Origin: Sanderia malayensis
Lineage: Eukaryota; Cnidaria; Scyphozoa; Semaeostomeae; Pelagiidae
Direction: 5' to 3'
Assembly (NCBI GenBank): GCA_013076295.1
Contig: RQOL01000482.1
Span: forward strand, 108,448-172,447
DNA: 64,000 nucleotides
How positions within the stretch are numbered: the first letter of the stretch is position 1; every line of letters begins with the position of its first letter. Below are positions 11,460 to 22,595 of this stretch, piece after piece. Below the pieces are notes generated by a model that had not been told where the DNA came from, did not search any database, and was given only the letters and a program-made list of their open reading frames with translations. Made by a program: the position numbers and the translations under genes.

Positions 11460-13073
11460 CTAGTCAAGTAAAAAAAGCTTAATCTCGTTGGCGCACATTC
11501 GCTTGCGCTCATGCCCCTTTCAACCCCACTTACAATGGGTTTGCTCCCTAGGTTCACCTTAGTATTTGCTTTTAGTCATGTTTCCAGATAGTACACATCA
11601 CTTTAGGGGGTGTAGAATAAAGTTTGAGACATTGGCCTTGTTTTGACAAAATAAGCCTCGTATTGACGATTTTTGCATTGACATGGAATATTGCATCATA
11701 AGATGGCAATTGACCTTTGAAAGCACAAAACTTTTTGTGAAGGGATAGTGAAAAGTTGAACAAATGTAAATTGTAACTGTGGGTAGGTTAGCAGAACAAT
11801 GGACTTAAATTTTACTAATAATATGGCATAACAGATGAGCATTAATTTTGTGCAAGTATTGCAGCTGCATGCCAACAATAAAAGTAATACATTGTTATTT
11901 TACCAGTGTCCCATATAAGTCTATTATAATTAGGCAATAACCTGACACAAAAGCTGCTTAAATTACAATGTGATAGAAACTTACATTAACAGAATTCTTT
12001 ATCATGAGTTTTTCAAGGTTTGCATTGACATTTCATGCATAGTGTAGTAAATTTTTGTTTCGGTCATTTGACATTTGCATGGTATGAATAGCAAGTATTA
12101 GTGACATTGACAGCTTCGGTTAAGCACTTCAGTATTTGTTTCACTAAGAATCATACAGGAAAAAAGGAAGAATTAATAATCAATCAAATGACCATATGAT
12201 TAGTTACAGGATAATAGGACAACATGACAGTTGTACAGCCATGATGATCAATAGCCCTTGTGGATTACATGGAAGAAGATGTTTGAAATGCAAAATAAGT
12301 GAAAATTATCTTTCCAATGGTCTATGAATACTTCATCCATCATCAATATTGAAGATAAAAATAGTTTCATGGCGATGTCAATATATTTTGCTTGTGACTG
12401 ACACATGAAGGCAAAATGAACAGTAAAAAATCTATAAATTGGGAAATACTTCCTAAATCATTTTAAATCCAAGCTAGTACTGGAGGCACATGTAGTCAGG
12501 GCATAAAACATTTATTTTGGAAGCAAGTAAACTATGAAGGTATAAAATAACTAATCTAAATTTTCGAGTTCGTTCCAGTCAGTGAAGTTAGCATGGCCTA
12601 ACCCAGATTAAGCTGGTTTAACAACTTGAGGAAATTGGATTGGGAATGAGTTAAAAAGAAGATCTGTATTACCTGTATCATACATTGAAAATGTCCCTTG
12701 TAAATTTGGAAATAGTTTACCAACTTCAAGTTGTGCTGTTCGATGAGCTTTTGTGATGCCACGCCAAGCTGTTTCAAATTCTTATTTGAAAAGTTAGCGG
12801 TGTTACATCATGTGGAGTGTTCTTCATTCATCATGTGGAATGTTCTGCCACGTTGACAGCATTGTTCAATAGGAATTCATACTCGCGTGGCACAGAGCAA
12901 CGATACGGATGTGGTTTGTCTTGTTGTTCATCGTGCGTTTTTACCATTAAGTTTGGTCATAGTAAAAAAAGAAGATTGCCGGTTACATTAGTTTAAAGCT
13001 CGAACACCAACTTCAAGGGGTAACCTTTGTTCAAGGTTTCCTTGTTCATGAAAACTGCAATTTAAATTTGGAA
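11460..13073 (-). mobile_element. Truncated Helitron 3' fragment
   Basis: Begins with CTAG at 11460-11463, but the CCGGGG hairpin arm is deleted so that the TCAAGTAA segment follows at once. It then has a variant tail (GCGCACATTCGCTTGCGC) and 1.6 kb of 3' non-coding sequence (11489-13073, copy 2 of the direct repeat at 7337-8940). It stops at 13073 where a plus-strand element begins with TC. No coding sequence. Confidence 0.7.
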
Positions 13074-13993
13074 TCTAATATTACTATTCTGTGATGTCAC
13101 GTGATGGTGGCGAAACTCTGCCAAAAACAATAGATTCGACCCGAAACAATAGGTCGAACGCCTCAAAACAATGGGACGAAACGGCGAATCGGTGATCAAT
13201 AAGGCTTTTTTCAATGGGGTCGCAAAAGGTTGACACTTGCATGGAAAGGCTCCGTTTCTGGAGTAGGCAAAAGTTATCTATTTTTGCAAGCCTATTTTAA
13301 AAGAATTTTTGAGTTATTCCATTAATTGCTCCACTAATTGTGCTATCACGAAAAAACGACGGTTTACGCTGGCGAAACTTCCAAATTTGTGTCGCGAACT
13401 CCATTTTCGAACAGAGTTTTCGCTCTTCACGTGACCCATTTCGCCTTTTCCTGCAATTTGATTGGCTCTCTCGTGGCTTCACGTGAAAAGTCACGTGTTT
13501 TTCGTTATCATGCAAATTAGCCCTCGGGTTGAACAGGAGGTACTTTTGGAGAAGACTCGTGTTTTTGTTTTCAACACAAAGGATAACTGGGCGCCTTTCA
13601 AAATGTTTTACGACCTGAATTATCTTTGTAGAGCCGTGCTAATTGTTTGAGAGACCTCTGAAAAATTACATGAAACAATTGAGAACACAGGTGATAGCTT
13701 TGTTTTGTTTTACCTTCAATCAGCCAAAATTCTCTTACGATCATCCTACTTGAAAATTTCTTGTTGGTGTAGAATCAACTTTTTGGACAACTTTCCACTG
13801 AAAATCCTCACAACTACAAAAGTTACAGTTATTTTCAGATAATGGTGCAAGGTTATGGGATTGACTGGAATGGTCCTCTTTCAAACCCCGAGTGGGAAGA
13901 CACTGTCACAGGAAATGGCATTGATATAGTTGATGTACATATGACATTGCCAGAAGAAGCATGTGTTGAATACTTAAGCAGAATTGATGTAGA
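13074..13993 (+). mobile_element. Plus-strand Helitron 5' end (B' type), truncated
   Basis: Starts at 13074 with TCTAATATTACTATTCTG, preceded by A, which is the canonical A|TC boundary. It matches the minus strand of 15780-16428 to about 13715, then leads into unique DNA with an exon-like fragment. No plus-strand 3' terminus is found before the minus-strand element at 13994, so the element is broken or its 3' part was lost. It is the only clear plus-strand Helitron end in the window. Confidence 0.6.
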
Positions 13994-13997
13994 CTAG
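13839..13997 (+). pseudogene. Isolated exon-like gene fragment
   Basis: An open frame of 52 codons follows a good splice acceptor (pyrimidine-rich TTATTTTCAG at 13829-13838). It reads MVQGYGIDWNGPLSNPEWED, then an acidic/hydrophobic stretch, then ACVEYLSRIDVD and a stop. The TAG stop (13995-13997) is supplied by the CTAG end of the adjacent Helitron, so the natural continuation has been cut off. The composition looks protein-coding, unlike the surrounding repeats. I do not recognise the family with confidence. It may be host sequence captured behind a Helitron 5' end, or the target into which the minus-strand Helitron inserted. Confidence 0.5.
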
Positions 13998-14097
13998 GGG
14001 TCTTCACTCGCTTCGCTCGTTCGCCCCAGCCCGTCAAGTAAAAAATGCTTAATCTGGTTGGCGCGCTTAGCGCGCTGCATTCACTACCGCTCATGCC
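13994..14097 (-). repeat. Helitron 3'-terminal module (unit 0)
   Basis: The variant terminal hairpin has stem GGGG/CCCC instead of CCGGGG/CCCCGG. The second hairpin is GCGCGC-TTA-GCGCGC. There is only one module in this unit. Confidence 0.75.
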
Positions 14098-15246
14098 CAT
14101 ACATACATACATACATACAAACTACATACATACCCTACAATACATACCCTACAATACATACCCTACAATACATACCCTACAATACAAACCCTACAATACA
14201 TACCCTACAATACATACCCTACAATACATACCCTACAATACATACCCTACTATATATACCCTACATAACATACCCTAAATACATAGAATACAATACATAC
14301 CCTACAATACATACAATACAACACATACCCTACAATACATACCCTACAATACATACCCTACAATACAAACCCTACAATACATACCCTACAATACATATCC
14401 TACAATACATACCCTACAATACATACCCTACTATACATACCCTACAATACATACCCTACAATACATACCCTACAATACATACCCTACAATACATACCCTA
14501 CAATACATACCCTACATAACATACCCTACAATACATAGAATAAACACATAGCCTACAATACATACAATACAACACATACCCTACAATACATACCCTACAA
14601 TACATACCCTACAATACAAACCCTACAATACATACCCTACAATACATATCCTACAATACATACCCTACAATACATACCCTACAATACATACCCTACAATA
14701 CATACCCTACAATACAAACCCTACAATACATACCCTACAATACATACCCTACAATACATACCCTACAATACATACCCTACTATATATACCCTACATAACA
14801 TACCCTACAATACATAGAATACAACACATACCCTACAATACATACAATACAACACATACCCTACAATACATACCCTACAATACATACCCTACAATACAAA
14901 CCCTACAATACATACCCTACAATACATATCCTACAATACATACCCTACAATACATACCCTACTATACATACCCTACAATACATACCCTACAATACATACC
15001 CTACAATACATACCCTACAATACATACCCTACAATACATACCCTACATAACATACCCTACAATACATAGAATAAACACATAGCCTACAATACATACAATA
15101 CAACACATACCCTACAATACATACCCTACAATACATACCCTACAATACAAACCCTACAATACATACCCTACAATACATATCCTACAATACATACCCTACA
15201 ATACATACCCTACTATACATACCCTACAATACATACCCTACAATAC
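14098..15246. repeat. 14-bp minisatellite with ~252/280-bp higher-order pattern
   Basis: Starts with short CATA repeats, then tandem CATACCCTACAATA. Variant blocks containing CATAGAATA recur at 14282, 14534, 14813 and 15065, spacings of 252, 279 and 252 bp, i.e. about 18 or 20 basic units. This indicates amplification of multi-unit blocks rather than of single units. Confidence 0.9.
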
Positions 15247-16428
15247 ATATTACGACGCAACATTTCTAAAGAAAGTAAAGGTGGGAGGTCAAATCTTCCC
15301 CCCTGCCAAGCGACCGCCCCGTGTCCACGCTGCCCCCCTGAAAGCTGTTTCTGAAAGTTGATAGCTTTAGCAAGTAAAAATAGTATTTACCGTGGCAAAT
15401 AGTGACCCAGTTGAACTAAAAAAATACCAACATGAAGGTAATATGTTGGGGAACAATTATCGAAAGTGTTTGGGTAAAAAATAATCAATTGTGGCAGGCT
15501 AAAATTGAATTTTCGCAAATGCAAAAACAACGCGTGTTGCGTGAAAAATTGCTCCTTCCCGAGTGAAAAGCAACTTTGTTGGAAATCGTAAAAAAACAAA
15601 AAAAAAACAAAAAAAACAACACATTATTTTAGTTGTGTTATCAGACAACACTTGTCAAAAATTTAAATGGGGAAAATCGTGCAAATAGGGCCGGAAAAAT
15701 TCAAAACTTTGACCATGGCCTAAACGTTGTCAGCATGCCGAAGCAACAATGGCGGTCGCCTACTACAAAACCCACAACTATTTCATTCAAAAAACAAAAC
15801 AAAGCTATCACCTGTGTTCTCTATTGTTTCCTGCAACTCTCCAGGGGTCTTTCAAACAATTAAGAGCTCTTTACAAAGATAATTCAGCTGGGTAAAACAC
15901 TTTGAAAGGCGCCCACCTCACTTTTTGTGTACAAAACAAAAACACGCGTCTTCTCCAAAAGTACCTGCTGCCTGCCGAGGGCAAATTTGCATGATAACGA
16001 AAAAGGCGTAACTGTTCACGTGAAGTTGCGAAAGAGCCAATCAAATTGCAGGAAAAGGCGAAACGGGTCACGTGAAGAGCGAATACTCTTTTCGAAAATG
16101 GAGTCGGGGACGCGAATTTGGAAGTTTCGCCAGCGTAAACCGTCGTTTTTTCGTGATAGCACAATTAGTGGAGCAATTAATGGAATAACTCAAAAATTCT
16201 TTTAAAATAGGCTTCCAAAAATAGATAACTTTTGCCTACTCCAGAAACGGAGCCTTTCCATGCAAGTGCCAACCTTTTGCGACCCCATTGAAAAAAGCCT
16301 TATTGATCACCGATTCGCCGTTTCGTCCCATTGTTTTGAGGCGTTCGACCTATTGTTTCGGGTCGAATCTATTGTTTTAGGCAGAGTTTCGCCACCGTCA
16401 CGTGACATCGCAGAATAGTAATATTAGA
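15247..16428 (-). repeat. B'-type Helitron 5' block
   Basis: Its array-side end (ACGACGCAACATTTCTAAAG onward) matches the B blocks, but the outer half differs from them and matches 10898-11459 and inverted 13074-13715. The outer end reads TCTAATATTACTATTCTG on the minus strand. No gene is seen; a minus-strand open frame at 15871-16164 is not conserved as a frame in the sister copies. Confidence 0.75.
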
Positions 16429-16535
16429 CTAGCCGGGGGCCCGGTCGCTACGCTCCCTCCCCGGAGCCCCCCAAGCAACAAAAGCTTAATGTGGTTGGCG
16501 CGCTTCGCGCGCTGCATTCGCTCCCGCTCATGCCC
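16429..16535 (-). repeat. Helitron 3'-terminal module (unit 1, terminal)
   Basis: CTAG at 16429-16432 is followed by the CCGGGG...CCCCGG stem and the GCGCGCTTCGCGCGC hairpin at about 16499-16513. Directly abuts the unit 0 TC end at 16428. Confidence 0.85.
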
Positions 16536-16620
16536 ATACATACATACATAAATACATACATACATACATACATACATACATACATACATACATACATACA
16601 TACATACATACGTACATGAG

Positions 16621-16720
16621 CCGGGTTCGGTCGCTTCGCTCCCTCCCCGGAGCCCGTCAAGTAAGCAAAGCTTAATGTGGTTTGCGCGCTTCGCGCGCTG
16701 CATTCGCTGCCGCTCATGCC
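16621..16720 (-). repeat. Internal Helitron 3' module (unit 1, second)
   Basis: Same module without CTAG: the preceding bases are ATGAG from the CATA repeat. The loop reads GGTTCGGTCGCTTCG instead of GGCCCGGTCGCTACG. Confidence 0.85.
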
Positions 16721-16745
16721 CATACATACATACATACATACATAC

Positions 16746-16776
<31 letters not shown>

Positions 16777-16786
16777 CATACGTGAG

Positions 16787-16886
16787 CCGGGTTCGGTCGC
16801 TACGCTCCCTCCCCGGAGCCCGTCAAGTAAACAAAGCTTAATCTGGTTGGCACGCTTCGCACGCTGCGTTTGCTACCGCTCATGCC
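16787..16886 (-). repeat. Internal Helitron 3' module (unit 1, third)
   Basis: Here the second hairpin reads GCACGCTTCGCACGC, whose arms no longer pair fully. This suggests relaxed constraint on an internal copy. Confidence 0.85.
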
Positions 16887-19800
16887 CCTACAATAAATAC
16901 CCTACAATACATACCCTACATAGCATACCCTACAATACATACCCTACGATACATACCCTACGATACATACCCTACGATACATACCCTACAATACATACCC
17001 TACAATACATACCTTGCAATACATACCCTACAATACATACCCTACAATAAATACCCTACGATACATACCCTACAATAAATACCCTACAATACATACCCTA
17101 CAATACATACCCTACAATACATACCCTACAATAGATACCCTACAATACATACCCTACATAACATACCCTACTATACATACCCTACAATACATACCCTACT
17201 ATAAATACCCTAAAATACATACCCACCATACATACCCTACAATACATACCCTACATAACATACCCTACAATACATGCCCTACAATACATACCCTACAATA
17301 CATACCTTACAATACATACCCTACAATGCATACCCTACGATACATACCTTACAATACATACCCTAAAATACATACCTTACAATACATACCCTAAAATACA
17401 TACCCTAAAATACATACCCTACAATACATACCCTACTATAAATACCCTACAATACAAAACCCTACAATACATACCCCTACAATACATACCCTACATACAT
17501 ACCCTACAATACATACCCTACAATACATACCCTACAATACATACCCTACAATACATACCTACAATACATACCCTACAATACATACCCACAATACATACCC
17601 TACATACATACCCTACAATAATACCTACATACATACCCTACAATACATACCTACAATACATACCTACAATAATACCCTACATACATATACATACATACCC
17701 TACAATAGATACCTTACAATACATACCCTACAATACATACCCTACGATACATACCTTGCAATACATACCCTAAAATACATACCTTACAATACATACCCTA
17801 AAATACATACCCTAAAATACATACCTACAATACTACCCTACTATACATACCCTACAATACATACCCTACAATACATACCCTACAATACATACCCTACATA
17901 CATACCCTACAATACATACCCTACAATACATACCCTACAATACATACCCTACAATACATACCCTACAATACATACCCTACAATACATACCCTACAATACA
18001 TACCCTACAATACATACCCTACATACATACCCTACAATACATACCCTACAATACATACCCTACAATACATACCCTACAATACATACCTACAATACATACC
18101 TTACAATACAACCCTACAAACATACCCTACGATACATACCTTACAATACATACCCTAAAATACATACCTTACAATACATACCCTAAAATACATACCCTAA
18201 AATACATACCCTACAATACGTACCCTACTATAAATACCCTACAATACATACCCTACAATACATACCCTACAATACATACCCTACAATACATACCCTACAA
18301 TACATACCCTACAATACATACCCTACAATACATACCCTACATATATACCCTACAATACATACCCTACAATACATACCCTACAATACATACCCTACAATAC
18401 ATACCCTACATACATACCCTACAATACATACTTTACAATACATACCCTACAATACATACCCCACAATACATACCCTACAATACATACCCTACAATACACA
18501 CGACGCCATATTTCTAAAGAAAGTAAAGGTGGGAGGTTGAGTCTTCCCCCCTGCCAAGCGACCGCCCTACAATACATACCCTAAAATACATACCCTAAAA
18601 TACATACCCTACGATACATACCCTACAATACATACCCTACAACACATACCCTACATAACATACCCTACAATACATACCCTACAATACAAACCCTACGATA
18701 CATACCATACGATACATACCCTACAATACATACCCTACAATACATACCCTACAACACATACCCTACAATACATACCCTACAACACATACCCTACATAACA
18801 TACCCTACAATACATACCCTACATAACATACCCTACTATACATACCCTACAATACATACCCTACAATACATACCCTACAATAAATACCATACAATACATA
18901 CCCTACAATAAATACCCTACAATACATACCCTACAATACAAACCCTACAATAGATACCCTACAATACATACCCTACATAACATACCCTACCATACATACC
19001 CTACAATACATACCCTACAATACATACCCTACAATAATACCCTACATACATACCCTACTATAAATACCCTACAATACAAACCCTACAATACATACCCTAC
19101 AATACATACCCTACAATACATACCCTACAATACATACCCTACAATACATACCCTACAATACATACCCTACAATACATACCCTACAATACATACCCTACAT
19201 ACATACCCTACAATACATACCCTACAATACATACCCTACAATACATACCCTACAATACATACCCTACAATACATACCCTACAATACATACCCTACAATAC
19301 ATACCTACAATACATACCCTAAAATACATACCTAAAATACATACCCTACAATACATACCCTAAAAATACCAAATACAACCCTAAATACATACCCTACAAT
19401 ACATACCCTACAATACATACCCTACAATACATACCCTACAATACATACCCTACAATACATACCCTACAATACATACCCTACAATACATACCCTACAATAC
19501 ATACCCTACAATACATACCCTACAATACATACCCTACAATACATACCCTACAATACATACCCTACATACAACACAATACATACCCTACATACATACCCTA
19601 CAATACATACCCTACAATACATACCCTACATACATACCCTACAATACATACTTTACAATACATACCCTACAATACATACCCTACAATACATACCCTACAA
19701 TACATAACCTACAATACATACCCTACAATACATACCCTACGATACATATCCTACAATACATACCCTACAATACATACCCTACAATACATACCCTACAATA
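16887..19800. repeat. 14-bp minisatellite array (unit 1), ~2.9 kb
   Basis: Tandem CATACCCTACAATA with variants (CGATA, AAATA, ATAACATA). Between about 17440 and 17900, and at 19020-19390, many units lack a single base (ACCTACA, CAATAATACC), a cluster of one-base dropouts not seen in most other arrays. A 66-bp B-block fragment interrupts it at 18501-18566. Confidence 0.92.
18501..18566 (-). repeat. Short B-block fragment inside the minisatellite
   Basis: Carries the array-proximal end of the B block (GACGCCATATTTCTAAAG through the CCCCCCTGCC..CGACCGCC motif), then returns abruptly to minisatellite. The same boundary is used by full B blocks, so this marks a former unit end lost by deletion or unequal exchange. 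Confidence 0.8.
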
Positions 19801-21266
19801 CACACGACGCCACATTTCTAAAGAAAGTAAAGGTGGGAGGTTGAGTCTTCCCCCCTGCCAAGCGACCGCCCCGCGCCCACGCTGCCCCCCTGAAAGCCGC
19901 TTCCGAAAGTTGCTAGCTTCAGTGTGAAGTTTGAAAAAAAAAGTTGCCTTCAAAAATTTAATCAATCTTTGAAAATTTAAACTCAATCTGTAATAAAATA
20001 TATATCAAACTGTAGCTAAGAAAACAGCGAATCCGATAAATATATTCACATTTCTTAACAGTGTTGTTTCGATTTTTAAGAGAGTATTTAGTGGAGTCCA
20101 ACACAAAAGCCGTGAAAAAATTTCTTCATCAGCCAACTTTAAGAACACAAAAATTCCCCTAACTTGGTCAAAATTTGTCCATTTGAACTCAAATTACACC
20201 AGCATCAAGCTAATACCTTGGCAAATAAGTATCGAAAGTAATTGGGTGCATTTGAAATGCTTTTCGCAATTTTAGTTGTACATTTTTGATGTCCAAGACA
20301 TGATTTTGTTGATCAAAAATAGCCCTGAAATGAAACCCGTGCAAAACATAGCATTTAAAACACGATTCACCAACTTTCAAATTTAATTAACGTGGCCAAT
20401 TTTTGTCTTACACAACCCACGAAAATATCAACATGAAGCTAATAGCTTGGCGAACATTTATGGAAAGTATTTGGGTGAAAAAAACAAAGTTTTGGCAGGT
20501 TAAAAATTAATTTTGTCGAATGCAAAACACACGCGTGTTGAGTGAAAATTTCGTGTTTTCCAGCAAAATCCAAACTCGGCTAAAACTGTCCAAAAACAGA
20601 TGAATATCAACAAAACAAAAAAAAAAAGCCATATAACTTTAGTTATCGTGTAAATAAACAGTTATCGAAAGTTTAAATGGAGAAAATCGGTCCAGAACGA
20701 CCAGAGTAAATCAAAATTGTCTTCGTGTTTTGGTTAGGCCCTCGAGCCGAAAGAAAAACGTGAGGTTAAACAAAACAAAACTCCTGTTATTTTCAGCCAA
20801 AAACAATTAAATAAAGGAAATACCTTGTCCCAATTGTCCACACATTGTCTCCACAGGTCCTGAGAACAATTGACATGCCTTTACAATTGATTTCCGGCAC
20901 GTATTCACGTTTAAACTCGAGCAACTTGCCGCCCGTTCAACTAAAAAAACACGTGCTTTTCCCTGCTCGTTTTGCATCTCATTAACTCCATCAGGGGAAC
21001 TTTCTAGAAAGTCGGAACACAAAATGGGCCATAACTCCCGAACCGTTTGGAGTAGAACTTAGCGGAAAGCTTTACTGTGATCAGCGCAATGCAGCGATCA
21101 TTTCTATAGCCATTTCCATCCTTATTGACCCCCAGGAAAAAAGCCTTTTTGATCACAACGAATTTCCTTTGATCCCATTGTTTGGTCGAACGTCGATTGT
21201 TCAAAAGACAATGGGCATTGTTCACAGTCGGCGGGTCACGTGTGATCGTAGAATAGTATATTTAGA
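19801..21266 (-). repeat. B block (Helitron 5' region), unit 1
   Basis: Full-length version with both internal ~85-bp repeats (about 20150-20250 and 20385-20480). It contains the conserved 71-codon minus-strand frame at 21022-20807. The outer end is TCTAAATATACTATTCTACG on the minus strand, slightly different from units 3-6. Confidence 0.85.
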
Positions 21267-21372
21267 CTAGCCGGGGGCCCGGTCGCTACGCTCCCTCCCC
21301 GGAGCCCCCCAAGCAACAAAAGCTTAATGTGGTTGGCAAGCTTCGCGCGCTGCATTCGCTCCCGCTCATGCC
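21267..21372 (-). repeat. Helitron 3'-terminal module (unit 2a, terminal)
   Basis: CTAG at 21267-21270 abuts the unit 1 TC end. The second hairpin is slightly changed (GGCAAGCTTCGCGCGC). Confidence 0.85.
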
Positions 21373-21454
21373 CATGCATACATACATACATACCTACCTA
21401 CATACATACATACATACATACATACATACAAACATACATACATACATACATGAG

Positions 21455-21554
21455 CCGGGTTCGGTCGCTTCGCTCCCTCCCCGGAGCCCCCCAAGCAACA
21501 AAAGTTTAGTCTGGTTGGGGCGCTTCACGCGCTGCATTCGCTACCGCTCATGCC
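21455..21554 (-). repeat. Internal Helitron 3' module (unit 2a, second)
   Basis: The second hairpin region reads GGGGCGCTTCACGCGCTG, which weakens the stem. Confidence 0.82.
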
Positions 21555-22218
21555 GATACATACATACATACCCTACAATACACACCCTACAATACATACC
21601 CTACAGTACATACCCTACAATACATACCCTACAATACGTACCCTACAATACATGCCCTACATAACATACCCTACAATACATACCCTACAATAAATACCTT
21701 ACAATACATACCCTACAATAAATACCCTACATACATACCCTACAATAGATACCCTACAATACATACCCTACAATACAAACCCTACAATAAACACCCTACA
21801 ATATATACCCTACAATACATACCCTACAATGCATACCCTACAATACAAACCCTACAATACATACCCTACAATACATACCCTACAATACATAACCTACAAT
21901 ACAAACCCTACAATACATACCCTACAATACATACCCTACAATACATAACCTACAATACATACCCTACAATACATGCCCTACATAACATACCCTACAATAC
22001 ATACCATACAATACATAACCTACAATACAAACCCTACAATACATACCCTACAATGCATACCCTACAATACAAACCCTACAATACATACCCTACAATACAT
22101 ACCCTACAATACATAACCTACAATACAAACCCTACAATACATACCCTACAATACATACCCTACAATACATAACCTACAATAGATGCCCTACATAACATAC
22201 CCTACAATACATGCCCTA
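21555..22218. repeat. 14-bp minisatellite (unit 2a)
   Basis: Rich in the ACAAACCCTA variant. Recurrent blocks pair CATGCCCTACATAACATA with a CATACCATACAATA unit, a pattern seen again at 23810-24480. Confidence 0.9.
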
Positions 22219-22236
22219 CACACCAACTTGAGTCTG

Positions 22237-22342
22237 TAGCCGGGGGCCCGGTCGCTACGCTCCCTCCCCGGAGCCCCCCAAGCAACAAAAGTTTAGTGTG
22301 GTTGTCGCGCTTCGCGCGCTGCATTCGCTCCCGCTCATGCCC
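22237..22342 (-). repeat. Helitron 3' module with altered terminus (unit 2b)
   Basis: Hairpins are intact but the CTAG tetranucleotide is degraded. Confidence 0.8.
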
Positions 22343-22492
22343 ATACATATATACATACATACATACATACCTACATACATACATACCTACATACCTACAT
22401 ACATACATACATACATACATACATACATACATACATACCTACCTACATACATACATACCTTCATACATACATACCTACATACATACATACAT
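22343..22492. repeat. CATA microsatellite (unit 2b)
   Basis: About 150 bp of (CATA)n with CCTA interruptions between the two 3' modules. Confidence 0.9.
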
Positions 22493-22495
22493 GGG

Positions 22496-22595
22496 CCGGA
22501 TTCGGTCGCTTCGCTCCCTCCCCGGAGCCCGTCAGGTAGACAAAGCTTAATCTGGTTGGCGCGCTTTGCGCGCTGCATTCGCTGCCGCTCATGCC
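22496..22595 (-). repeat. Internal Helitron 3' module (unit 2b, second)
   Basis: The loop of the second hairpin is TTT (GCGCGCTTTGCGCGC), a loop-only change that keeps the stem. Confidence 0.82.

Larger units (their letters stand above)
13994..16428 (-). mobile_element. Non-autonomous Helitron, unit 0
   Basis: About 2.4 kb. The 3' terminus is at 13994 (CTAG, followed on the minus strand by T), with a distinctive GGGG/CCCC terminal hairpin. One 3' module, CATA repeats, a 14-bp minisatellite (14131-15246) and a B' block ending with TC at 16428 follow. No coding capacity. Confidence 0.75.
16429..21266 (-). mobile_element. Non-autonomous Helitron, unit 1
   Basis: About 4.8 kb, the unit with the largest uninterrupted minisatellite. 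It has a CTAG terminus at 16429 and three 3' modules in series separated by CATA repeats, then a ~2.9 kb array and a B block ending with TC at 21266. Confidence 0.8.
21267..22236 (-). mobile_element. Helitron 3' part lacking a B block (unit 2a)
   Basis: Has a CTAG end at 21267, two 3' modules (21267-21372, 21455-21554) and a minisatellite to about 22218. It ends at CACCAACTTGAGTCTG without a B block or TC start, so its 5' region was deleted. Confidence 0.7.

Noticed and set aside
14098..15246. CRISPR array
   Set aside because: Units are contiguous 14-mers with no unique spacers, in a eukaryotic setting with no cas genes.
16887..19800. Telomere or centromere satellite
   Set aside because: The unit contains CCCTA but is not TTAGGG-type, and the arrays are bounded by Helitron parts at fixed positions, so a transposon-internal minisatellite explains them better.
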